Assembly: GCF_009389715.1 (NCBI RefSeq)
Contig: NC_052400.1
Coordinates: 2,604,001 to 2,668,000, forward strand
DNA length: 64,000 bases
Direction: 5' to 3'
Source of the DNA: Phoenix dactylifera
Lineage: Eukaryota > Streptophyta > Magnoliopsida > Arecales > Arecaceae
Below the pieces are notes generated by a model. The model did no database searches. It worked only from the letters and a program-made list of their open reading frames with translations, and was not told where the DNA came from. Both the position numbers and the translations under genes were made by a program. Below, in pieces: positions 1 through 13,000 of the stretch. Each line of letters begins with the position of its first letter. The first letter of the stretch is position 1.

Positions 1-2
1 AA

Positions 3-2481
3 GGAGTGTATTGCATTGGCGAAGACTACTTAAGCAAGTGTGCTCGAGGTAAGAGCAGCCTTGACAGATTTGCTTCAGTTGTTGCATGGAGCATATCAAC
101 AACACGGCCTGCAATTTTTGGATTGGCTCCTTTCAATCCTGTTCTTGGAGAAACCCATCATGTCTCCAGGGGAACCCTCAATGTCCTTCTCGAACAGGTA
201 ATGAATTTTCTGATGCTTATAATTTGCGCCTTCCATCAGGATCTGGGTCTTGTTGTTTGCATGTCATATATTGCTTAGTAAATTTCAAACTAATTTATGA
301 AAATTATTATGATTAATCATTTTGTGTCACTAATTTCCTTTTTAACTTTTTCAAGTTATTTTACTACCAGCCCAGTCTGTTTTTCCTTTCTTTTCTTTTC
401 ATTATGAAATAATCTTAGGCTACATGTCTACTCTGAGTGAACATAAATTATGGTCAGTCATTCTTTGATCATGATCAACTTGGAAAATTGTTTTTTTTTT
501 TGGTTAATTATACTTATCTTTTGCAGGTTTCACATCATCCTCCAGTCTCTGCCCTCCATGCAACTGACGAAAAGGAGAATTTAGAGCTTATCTGGTGTCA
601 CAACCCAGTTCCCAGGTTCTATGGTAAATCTAAATATCATAAATTTTTATTTCTATAGTTTTGTTATTATCATATGTGGCCAAGTAACCATACACTATGA
701 ATTTTGTATTTAATCAATAACATGTTCTTAGGTTCCCAAGTGATGATAGATCTCCATCATCAAGTGCTTCTGGTTCCTCTTATCTTAAATGTGTGCACAT
801 TGCCTGCACAACCATTAACCTGGCAACAGTTTTGATACAATTTTAGCTAAGCAAGCTGGATATTCCTTATGCTTTATTTACCACATTATGTTCTGTCTCA
901 TTTTTTTCAAAAATAAAAATTTCTGAAGGTACTAGTGTTGAAGCTGTCATTAATGGCAAGAGGCAGCTAAGGCTTTTGAGTTTTGGCGAGAACTATGAGA
1001 TGGATTCACCAAAGCTACTGATAAGAATACTTCCAGCTCCCAGTGCTGATTGGGTTGGGAATGTTAATATCCGGTGTAAAGATTCAGGCCTTGAGGCAGA
1101 ACTTTGCTATTACAAGAGCCATTCCTTCTTCGGCTTTGGGGGAAATTCTAGGTCCGTTAAAGGGAAGATTTTTCATTCCAAGTCATTGAAGACCATCTAT
1201 GAGATTGAAGGCCAGTGGGATAGGTATTGTGATGATCTTTAGATGTAACTTTAATATAATTCAGCGATTAACCTCTGATGCAGAAGCTTATGATTTTATC
1301 TTTCAGAATCATCTCGTTAAAGGATGTTCACAGTGGTGATGTTAGAGTTCTGTATGATGCCAAAAAAGCCATCTCAAAACTTAACACTCCTATTGTGAAG
1401 GACCTGAAGGTACCTACATTTCAAACTTTATAACTCATACAGAGTACCAAAGGTGTCTTTCTAATTAAACATTTTAAGCTTATGTTTCATGCTAGTATAG
1501 AATCATGTTGAGTGTTGATAATCCAAGTCTCTAATGGATTTGAAATGAATAGCACATCATTTTTTGCGGGTTGGGTACAAATGCATTAAGCTACAAAAAT
1601 CTAGAAAGACAGTTGAAAATGAGTATTTAAATCTAAAAACGGATGAATACAATATTCCTGAACCTGACAAATTAATGAAATGAAAAGGGATGAGTCAAAT
1701 AATAAGTATCATTCAATGGATCTTCTTGGAACAGATGTCGAAGTTGTATCTTGAAGGTGGTACCCAAAATTAATAGACAAAGAAATGATCTCAGGAAAAG
1801 CAGTGAATGACTTAAATAAATTTTCAGGTTCATTATATTAGAATTGGAGTCAAAAACATTTAACAATGAACAACTATTTGTCCACTGTGCTGTTTTTTGA
1901 GCTCTGGACTGGTAGGTTCTGCACCCATTGGTTCATAGACAGGGTAAAGTAGGACCATGAAGGCCAGACATTTGTAACAAACAATAGTTAGCAAGTGTAT
2001 ATCAGGTTTTTAGCAGCGACATGGAAAAGGAATTATGAATTGGGCTTGGAATTATAATGCCCATATCTTCCCATTCTCATCCATCCTTCCTATGATCTAT
2101 ACATGTATTCATCTACTTCATTATAATCTTCTTTTATACTTTGTTCAGCTTTCATAGGATTTTCTCTAGAGATGTTACACATATTCAGCAAGATTATAAT
2201 GCTCATATTCAATGGTTTTGAGGCAGGGCTTGTGGTCAACCGAATCAGCAGTTGTGTGGGCTGAAGTGAGCCAAGCCATACTGGACAAGGACTGGGACAA
2301 AGCTTGGGAGGGAAAAAGAACTGTAGAGGAAAGGGAGAGGAAGCTTCGAAGTGAAAGGAAGTCGAAGGAAGAAGTTTGGGTCCCCATGCATTTCTCGTTA
2401 TCTCGTACCAAGGAGAGTGAGTGGGAGTGCTGGCCCTTAGAGCAGTCGGTCCCACCAGCACCAATTATTCTTCCTTCTTGA
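3..2481 (+). CDS. Oxysterol-binding protein-related protein (ORP3-like), 3' part
   Basis: This is a lipid-transfer protein of the OSBP/ORP family, thought to carry sterols or phosphoinositides between membranes at ER contact sites. Five exons are visible: up to 197, 527-623, 929-1223, 1307-1409 and 2227-2481, all with GT-AG introns and matching phases, giving about 314 residues. The family signature is present across the first junction (LLEQ then VSHHPPVSA), followed by the core beta-barrel (GENYEMDSPKLLIRILPAP, GLEAELCYYKSHSFFGFGG) and the usual C-terminus (WECWPLEQSVPPAPI, then stop). Because the exons join cleanly and end at the usual place, the gene looks functional. The N-terminal part, including the region that would show whether a PH domain exists, lies left of the window. 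Similarity to the short plant ORP3 group is judged from memory of the family. It is convergent with the subtilase to its right. Confidence 0.92.
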
Positions 2482-3395
2482 GATAGAAGCCGGAGGCCCC
2501 TCCACTTCATGCGGATGAAATCCACTTCATTTTATCACAAGATGGAGCCTGGAATATTTAATATTAAAAAAAGGGACAGAGATTGGAACATTAGTTGATA
2601 AGTGCATGATATTTTAGTTGTCTATAATTCATTCCTTTTTCTAGTAGATGCTCTCGATGATATTTGATGCTTGTTGATTATTGTAATAGCTTTATATTAA
2701 TCCCCATCTTGCTGACAAAACATGGCACGGCCTATCAGGGATGCATGCATGATGATCTATAAAAACATCTAACTCTTTTAATTAGATTGGAAACTTGCAT
2801 GCCTCAAATCTTGCCCGGTTCATGTCCTCAAGCTTGACAGGAGGGTAAAGCAAGTTTAAGATTAAAATTCTATTAGCATGTCATTTGAAAACCATTTTCA
2901 AATTACAGCTATTTTTTCTTGAGACCAACTCTGACATTATAAGGAAACGCAAACAAAACAAATAACACAGGTATCCACCACAAAAAAGGTTACTGGATAA
3001 AAACTTTGGTTTTGGCCTTTTTGATTCACTTGTAAATACTATGCAAATCATTACCAATAAGGCAAAATAATCCTTAACCCAGTACATTTGGGCAAATGTT
3101 TGGAAAACCATGCACTATTAATTCCTTACAATGTTCATACCCCCTACGTTAGTTCTTACAATCTGGAACAATGTTATTTGAGTCTTCTTAGCACAAATTC
3201 TAGGCTTCTGCGCATCCAAAATGATCCATGAACCCACGTAAGTAGGAATTGATGAAAGCTTGCAGTATCACACACACACACCAAAATACTGTTATTAGCA
3301 TTGACATTGCACGATTTGTTTACAGATATAGCTTGTAAGTTTTATTTTATCATACTACAAAGAATAATAGCAAGGTTGGAGATCAGACCTCTTTA
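2482..3395. other. Convergent intergenic spacer, ORP to subtilase
   Basis: AT-rich spacer holding the 3' untranslated regions of two genes that point at each other. A short CA repeat lies near 3271. No coding sequence or clear mobile element was seen. Confidence 0.6.
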
Positions 3396-6300
3396 TCACC
3401 TGAAGCCCATTGCAACAACTGGGATCCTCACCTTGTGCCCTCTGTTACCTTTCATCAGAATCTCACCGAAGCTATACCCTCCGGTCGCCGACCTAACTGT
3501 GAGGCTCACTGTTATCTCACGGGATGCTCCGGACAGCACCGTCATCGCCGGAGGACTGGCCTCTAATGCAATCTCTGGTGACATTCTGGTGGTGATGACG
3601 TAAGTCTCCGTCGCAGCCACGTTTGTCACAGTTCGCTTGACTGTTTGAGTTCCCTCCAGATGGGAGATGGCGATTGATGGGTTGTTGAGATCAGCTGGAC
3701 GGCCACCAGTTGCATTGCAAGCTGAGCTTGTGATGTTCAGAATCTCGTGAGAATCTACATCTGGTACTGAACACAAAAACCTGATGTAGTCTTGGTATGC
3801 TGTCAAAAAGAAAAAAAGGAAAAAAAGTGGTTCAGAACTGAAGAACTGATGTATAAAGAAAACTGGATAACAAAGACTGCATGGAAATACTACTAATCCG
3901 AAATTGCCTACTATTTTCTAATTAGCAGGATTGAAAAAACAGCTGCTGTGATAAAAATATAGCATAACATGAAAAAAATGCAGCATGTAAGAGTTTTTAA
4001 CCATTTTTTTCACCCCGGGTTTTGCACAAAATTCAGAAACCCGGATGTAAGCACTACGCAAGGGTTCAAGAAAAGTTTCAGTCAAAAATTTAAAAAAGCA
4101 GGGTTTAAGTAGGGTTTTTTTTTTTTTGCATGTATACCTTTATAAATATCTAAAATTATGTGTATACCCACACAAATTTACTGTTTACATGCATACCCTC
4201 ATAGATTATTCTTTTTACATGTATACCTTTATAAATATTTGAAATATATGTATACCTCTGCATATTTACTATTTGCATGTACACTCTTATAAATTATTTC
4301 ATTTTGCGTATATATGCTTGCAAGCTTACTATTTGCATGTATACCTTGTAAATTATTTCTTTCCACAACTCTACCTTTATCGAGTTACAGGTACACATGC
4401 AAAAAAAAATAAATTTAGAAGGATATACATATAAAAAGAAATTATTTATAAGGATATACACAAAAAAGAAATGTATACCTCTGCATATTTACTATTTGCA
4501 TGTATACACACATGCAAAAAAAAAAATTATACACAAAAAGAAATGATTTATGAGAGTATGCATGCAAGTAGTAATTTTGTGAGGGTATATATGTAATTTT
4601 AGATTTTTTTAAGGGTATACATGCAAAAAAGAATAATTTATAAGAATATACACATAAATAGTAAATTTGCATGGTATTCATGTAATTTATATATTTATAT
4701 AGGTATAGATTCAAAATACCTTTTAAGAAAAGCATGCTAAATTGTGAAAGGAAAAAATTTGAAAGTCATCCACCCGTGATCACCGAAAAAAAGGTCAAAT
4801 GGCATAAAACCATTTCATATTAGTATGATGCTTCAAATAATGGGAACACCAAAAACGAAAAAATACAAAGGAAGAACCAAACCATGTATATAGATAATAC
4901 CAAAAAAAGAAAATAAAGAAAATGAATAGATTTTACTGATAAATTCTAAACCATCAGAAGACATGTAACTAACTCTTAATCCGTCATCCTGTATATTTTT
5001 TAGGTTTTCATAATGCATTTCAGATAACCAATTAACTTACATGCATCTAGAATGAGTCCAGGATCTAAAGCAGCTTTCGGATCAACAGCACCAGCCCCAT
5101 AATCAAATGGTGTTGCTTGTACTAATGTCATAATTTCTGATCCGGAATATTGCTGTGCCAGAAGTGGTCTATCCCCACGATCCTGCGTAGTGGCTGTTGT
5201 CATCAGGGCTGATTTGATAGCAGCTGGGCTCCAGTGGGGGTACCTTTGCTTTACAAGTGCTGCTATCCCAGCAATGTGTGGAGCAGCCATGCTAGTTCCA
5301 GATACCATGGCAAATCCTTCTCCTGCTCAGGCACACAAGAACAAAAAAGAGAGGATCAGTTTCCAGAATTAGAATAACTTAACAATGCAGTGAGAGGCTC
5401 TATAAGTTGATCTTACAGTGCAGTGATTAGATATCAGGATTCGGACTTAAAATAGTTATTAAGTATTACCCAGAGAATCCTAGGAAGCTAATGTACTTTA
5501 ACTGAGAGTCTACATTAACAAGGCTCAGATAACAGAAAGTGATTTCTTTTGCCATGTCATAACATCAAAGATTGATGCAATAATTCAACCAAACCTACAG
5601 AAACTTCATGAAATGCTTAAAATAGTAATTTTTTCTTTTTCGGAGAGAAATAGTGATTATCCTACAAAGCAGATTAAGTTCAATAATTTTCCTGAAGAAA
5701 CAGGGGTCCCTGACCTCTTTCATATGACTCTCGAAAAAGTTCTCAAACATGTTGTCTAAAGAATTCAACCAGCAGGTTGTTGCCACTGTTTCCACCCTAT
5801 GTCCTTAATTCAAAAGAAAACAGGAAAACATGGTGAAAATAATTGGACATATCCTTACCGACATAATTGGCCTCATCTATTCCGTCTGGTGCCCAGGCAG
5901 CCCAAATGAGATTTCCTGGAGCTAGTATATCTGGTTTAAGGACATCAGCATCCTGAAAGCTGAAATCTCTTACATCTGGTCCTCGAGAAGAGAATATTGC
6001 AACCTGGGGAGCTGATTTATGAAGTATAGGTGCCAAACCATCTGCTATGCTAGCCATTGCTTGGAAACTTATTGGCCTACCAGCCCAATCTCTTTTTGTT
6101 GAACTATTGTAGAAGTCTATGAGATCCTGTAATCAAGGATTTCAAAGAGAATAAATTGTCAGCAAATTAAATTCAGAATAAGATATTAGCATGAATGGAT
6201 AACAAATAGTGGATGATATATCAGCACAGAACTTTGGATAACAAGAATAAGCCACTAGGAGAACCACAAATTAGTCGCTGATGTTCAAGTATGATTTAAA

Positions 6301-9300
6301 TGACCAAATACAAGGAATATTTGTGATCTTGTTCCTGTTGTGGTCTGGATGCCAACAGTGAATTTTGACGCATAATTTCTTTCTTTTACCCTTTTAATGG
6401 AAGGGTGTGAGGCATGGATTAACGAACCATGCCAAACCGGGCAGTTCGGGGTGTGCTGAACCGGACCGGTCGACTGCCGATATTGTTCATTGGCTCGAAA
6501 TGAGACATGAAGCCAGCCAGTTGAAATGCCCTCCATGTGGCTACCTTCGCTTCAAAACCCTCGGCTCAAGACTATATTTACCACTTCGCACTATTCGCCC
6601 GATTTGAAGGCCAAAGAAATGCCGGAGGCCCCTTCGAAACCCTCTGGCCTCCATCCTCTTTTGAAACCCTTTGTCCTCCTTCGAAACTCAACAATCTGAG
6701 GTAAATCTCTCCCACCCCCCTCTCTTGATCTTCACGCCGGCCTCCATCCCCCGTCCAAACTCCTTGTCAGCATCGGCCTCTCTCACTCCCCTCCTTATTT
6801 CTCTCCCCACTCTCCCTCTCCCTCCCCCTCCCTCTCTCTTCCTCTCTCTCCTACCTCTCCCCCACTCTATCCATGTTTCTATGCACCCCGAAACGGAATG
6901 GTATGGTAGTACGGATCTGTACCGTGCAAACCCGGTCTCCGGCCAGTACAAGCCCCGGCACTAATTCGGAGAATCTTGGTTGGGGGTAACCAAGATCCAC
7001 CGTACCGGATCCGGGAGGCGTACCGGTACGGTTCCGGTTTGTACCGAAATCGGGCGGTACGAACCGGCCAGCTCTTCCCCGCCGGAGTCGGGGAAGAAGA
7101 GAATGAGAAAGAGCGCGGGGAAGAGAGGGAGAAAGGACACCTGTGGCCGCCATCGGACAACCGCGGAGGGCCGGCGGAGCCTGGCGGGGGGCAGGGAAAG
7201 CCACAGGGGCGCGGCGGAGGCCGAGACCGCGGCCCCGCCTCCTGTTTCGAAACAAGGGATGCAGCCACGGATTTTTAATTTGGGGGTTTTAAGTGAAGTC
7301 GGCAAATCGATTAACGACTTCACTTAAAAATTTCCAAATTTTTTCCTTCCCCACGCTCTCTCCTCTGTCTTCTTCGTCTCCAGCACAGAACCGGCCTGTA
7401 CCGGTTTCCATGGCTTCGGCGTACCGGTAGTTGGCCGGACCGGTTCGTACAGGCCCGTACAGGCCGGTTCGGCATACCATGGGGGTAACTTTCAGCTCTC
7501 TACTTAAAATTTCTTCAGCCTCCATACTATTAAATATAGTGAAAATGCTCTATCAAAGTTTTGAAAAAGCTGCCCTTTTAACATATGGAACAAAAGCTAT
7601 CTAAACTTTTCCTCCAAGGTTCGCCGAATCGGTACCGGAACCCATTCCGGTTGTCGAACCGGTACCGTACCGACACACGGTACAGTAGGACGTGCCGGTT
7701 CCATACTGACATGCCCATTTTTTTGTGTGAAGTTTTTCAAGTTGATTTAATTGATAATTAATCTTTTTGAACTCTTTCAACGATTTCAAGTCTCATTTCA
7801 TCTTTTTTGATTTTTTTATTTTTTTGATATTTCTATGATCCTGGTTTAACCTAAATGATGCATCTTACTGTTTTAACATGATTCAAATCATAAAATAATT
7901 AGTGAAATATTGCATGCTACATGAAGCAACATGAAATATTCTCAAATCTGGTGAGGCAAAAAATATAAAATAATACAATCAATTACATATATTTAAAGTA
8001 AACCATACATACCGATCCACCAGTGAGTTTCAGTTTACGCATGCTACACAGCATAGGGATCACGGTGCACAATCTAGGGGAGCCCGCCAGGATCTGATGG
8101 AATATAGAAGACAAGCTCCTTGAAGCCATTCAGGAGAACACGATGCAGCTGCAAATGACCTCGTATATGGAGTAGAATCCATATACGTATCAAATTTCAA
8201 GTCGTATACTGGATCCTATTACCTGCAGCCACAAGCAACCTATGATCCATGCGGATACGGATATGGTACGTCTGAGGCATCTTCTGATAGTTACTATCAT
8301 ACGCAGCTCGAAGCGTTTTATGGGTCGGATTTTGCTATCGGCTTATTCGGATGGGCTCCTTCACAGTCGTTTTATTAGCCAGTTTATTAGCCAGAGGACC
8401 TCTCAAAGCCAGAGCTTCAACAAGAGATCCAAGAGTGCTTATAATCCAGAGCGCGTTCCTTATAAAATGAACATACAAGACTACGCCGCTTGGTTAGATG
8501 GGTGGGTTGATGTGCCTCCTGACTATACTGATGATCCGGATATCTACGAGAGGCATCGCCACTCGATCCAATTTGAGATATTTGTATGTATGTTGTACTT
8601 TAAATATATGTAATTGATTGTATTATTTTATATTTTTTACCTCACTACTTGATTTAGGAATATTTCATGTTGCTTCTTGTAGCATGCAACATCTCACTAA
8701 TCATTTTATGATTTATATCATTTTAAAATAATAAGATGCATTATTTAGGTTAAACCGGAATCATAGAAACATCAAAAAACAACAAAAAAACATCAAATTA
8801 GACTTAAAATCATTGAAAAGTTCAAAAAGATTGATTACCAATTAAATCAACTTGAAAAACTCCACAAAAAAAAAATAAGTGTGCCGGTTCCATATCGGCA
8901 TGCCCTACGGTATGGTGCCGAACCGGGACCGTACCACTTCGTCTGGTTCGGCGGACCTTGCTTGAAACATAAACACCAGTAGTCCAACATTTTTAAAATA
9001 ACTGATTGAAGCTATTTTAGAACATCGAGATCGCATGCTTCAAAAGTGTCACATTTGCGACATTTTTGCAAAAGGCTGACATCTCACATGCAGTTCATTT
9101 TGTCAAGTATACGGAAAATTCAAAAAAAAAAGGAAGAAATTTGGAGGCTTCCTCAAAACATAAGAGGAACTCTTGAAACATGCATCTTGAAGTACTCTGG
9201 AGCCCATGTAGGTGCAAAGTTATGTGGTTCTAGCAACATGAGTGATACAGTTGAAAATTTCAGTTGCAAGCAATTACAATTAATTTATAAACTACCATCA

Positions 9301-9977
9301 ATGTACATGATTGATAAGAAGAACCAAAAGAGAGGCATCAGAATATTAAGTACCTTTGTCATACTGACATCTGAGATGAGAATCCCAGGGATACCAACAG
9401 GTACAGGATCAAATTTGGTTCCTGGATAAGTGTTCTCCACAGCAACAACAAAGCCAGCTGCACCAAGAGTCTTGGCTGTTTCAGACACCTTCTTGATTGA
9501 TGCAGTGCCTGAAACAAAATTGAAGGAATACCCACAAAGAAGAATTCTTCCCACCACCATTTTCTTATTTAAAAGTTCTGGTCTTTGGCAGTCTAATGGA
9601 TTGTACTTCATGATTGATGAATCAAGCAGTACATCATTTGCAGAAACTAGGTCGAATGACTTATTCCCATGCGTAGCAGCTGTAGTTGAACAATGAAAGG
9701 TAACTTATGATATACAAATGATGCTGAGGCTTCCTATAGTTATAAAGAACAATTTTAATAAATCAAATGATTTAAGTGAGAACAAGACATAATTAAGTGT
9801 GAACTAGGCACTTGATATACTAAAACAACTTCTAACAGAAGCATAAGCCAGAGTTTCTAGACATTGAGCCAACAGAAGAAAATGAAAGCAACCAAATCAT
9901 AGAAGTGATAATTTATTCACCAAGTTCGCTATTTAAAATTGCAAATACAAAAATAAAAAACCAGACACATGCACACA

Positions 9978-10011
<34 letters not shown>

Positions 10012-13000
10012 CAAGCTAAAATGTTCATGGGTGCATTTGGCCTCAAATGGGTCCCAATCAAAATCAATGATGGACCACTCAAAATAAAATCCACACAATT
10101 GATCATAACCCCGTCATATAAGGTGGCAGGAAAAAAAAGATCACACATTTTGAGATCTTTTACCCATGCATCAGATTGAAAAAAAATGGAAATTTAACGG
10201 TATGCTAGTGTTTTCTAGTTTGATCCATAATCTAGACATATCCATATCAGCTGAAATTTGATTAGTGTAAGGTTTAAAGTATCTATAGATCAATATCAAT
10301 GGATCAGATTTGCAAATGCCACATGTACTTTTGCTCATTGGAATTACCAGTCATTTTGTGCTCACTTGATGCCTAGGCAAGAGACTTCCAAAAATACTGT
10401 TCTTTTATTCTCTAGGCATTTTATACACTATAGACAATGACCGATAGCATGGATTTTCATTTTCAGAGAGGTCCATCATCAATTTTCATGGGGAAGCATT
10501 TGGAGCCAAATGCACGCAAGAACATTCCAGCCTAACTCCATATAAGCAAAAGAGTGATAGAGCAAACATTTCCTCATCAGTGGGCAATGCACTCAAAATT
10601 TTCAACTTCTCAAGCTAAATAATAGCTAATCTTAGATTTTTGAAGCTTGTTACTGGCATACAACGGGCAAATGATACAGGAATACTTTCTGATGTAAAAG
10701 GCAATATAGAAAAGCCTTTAATTATGATTTTTATCAGCACTACCTGTACACAATATGACAAACTTTGATGAAAAAAATCCACAAAACTACTATGTCAAAT
10801 GAAGTCTTTATGTACTTTAGCTACAATGAACAAATTGATTTCAAGATTACATATTACATATAGATCTGCAACCTTTCCCCATATATAACTTAACCGTCTC
10901 AGAATAAAACACATGCAATGTATAAACTTACGTGAGAGTCCAAGCCCTGGTATTAATTTTCCATTTCCTAGGATTATATGATTTTTATATCTTCGGTCAT
11001 CAACTGCAGCAGCCACAGTTGTAATCCATGGACTGAAAGACACCAAGGTTTTGGGGAATGGACCTCCATTTCCAGCAGCCTGGGCAACAAATACTCCTGC
11101 TTTCACAGCTGAAAGAAGTGCTGCATCGAAAGGGTTTAAAAATGTGGTTTTTGTAGACGAAGGTGGGCTATTTGGCCCTACTGAAAGATTAAGAATGTCA
11201 ACACCATCCTGAACAGCCTGTAAACCAACATTTGTCCATGTTACATCTCATATATTGCAGATGAATTATGACAATCTGACTAATCTAACATTTCAACGAA
11301 AAGAAGATATAATTTGCAGCAATGGAAATACATAATACAACATAGTTTAGCAAGCAGGTATGAGAAGAAGTGAGCTTGTTCCTCTACTATACACTAACAT
11401 CTATCATTGTATTAGTTCATGTCTTGGGAGAAATGTATGCTTCACTATCATAAATGCTTAGATGCCAGAAAAGGTCATGGATACATGATACATCAATGCA
11501 ACCCAAAACTGCTTTCAAAAGGACAAAGGTTGTGAAAGGATGGTGTGTACCGTGACCATATTCCAAAGAAACAGAATCAGAGAGGGCAGGACAATTACCA
11601 GATACAATTAGGAACTATTACAACGACACCAAGGAACAAGAAGAAGCTGAAATCCCACAACAATCCCCACACACACACATGCACGCAAAAGAGAGAGAGG
11701 GATCATTATAATGATGATAATTATTGCATAAAACTATCCAATGGAAGTGCATCACTTTAATATTCAGTTTTACAGGCATCTTCATAATGCACTTCTGGAC
11801 ACCATATTAATATTCTGACATAGAACTGCAGTGGTAACCCTTGAGTCAATTGCATTCAAAATAACATCATATAGTATAAAAGCTACCATACAAGCGTGAC
11901 CTTTTCTTTTATAAGGAAAAATACAAGCCTGATTTTATTTTCACTTTCCACCACTATCAACATGTCTCCCACATACCTGCTCAATGGCAGCTACCACATC
12001 AGAAACATATCCCCCAAAAAGCCTATACAGCACCTTGTATACAGCAATCCTGAAGGCAGATAACCAGAGAAGTGTGATCTTTACAAGTCAATACTGTACA
12101 TCTCTTGTGTCACTTAAAAAATGCCTAACCTGGCACGTGGAGCCATACCACTTGCTTTACCAAATTCATGTCCATGCATTCTCACTGGTATTCCGTTGTT
12201 CCCAGCAGCAATTGCTGCTGTGTGACTGGTAATATAATAAATTTAAACATCAGTACAAATGAATTTGGATGAAAAAAGGATTAATCAATATAGAATATCA
12301 GTAAGAATTAAGAAGTAAAACAGTTTTAAGAATTATCTGCAAAAGATATTTATATAGGAGTGGCAATTTACTCTGCCCCATCGGGTACGCAACCCGACCC
12401 AAACCTAACGGGGTGGGTTTTATCTAACCCGTTTAGAGTCATGGGAATAGGCCATTATTCTAAACCACAAAGCAGATCCAGGGCAGGTGCAGATAATGGC
12501 AATGCCACCCCAAACCTGATGCAATTATATATAAGCCTTTCACCAATCAGACCCTCCCCAATTGTTACTTCAGATCCGGATAATATTCTATAATCTATAC
12601 ATTATTGATCCATGGAGTTTATTTTTCTTTGTACTTTTTTAGGTTCATCTACACCACCACCAGGTAGCAAAATTCAAACTATCCTTGATGATTATGATGT
12701 TAATGGAGAAGAAAGTATTGTGATCGTTCGTGAGAAAGATTAATCATGTAAAAGGCTACAAGATACATGCTTAGTTGTTAATTTTTTCAGTTGATTGCTT
12801 TTCTTAGTTTGCGAGACATTTAACTTCCTAGAGAACAATATTTCTGTTTATTGTCATTGGAAATTTGATTTGTTATGTTCACTCTTATTTTTTTCTAATG
12901 TTATGTGAAGTATCGAGATTTACTTTTATATTCTTTTGTTATTTTTTGATTTGTATAGGCAGAAAAGCTTGCAGGTTTATCCACCACATCTAACTCTACC

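Noticed and set aside
4090..4725. Regularly spaced repeats resembling a CRISPR array
   Set aside because: The units vary, spacers are AT-rich repeats themselves, half the array is inverted and the genome is eukaryotic.
6688..7327. Several overlapping frames of 80-134 codons on both strands
   Set aside because: They run through GC-rich transposon ends with few stop codons; their sequences are low-complexity Arg/Pro/Gly/Ser and overlap each other.
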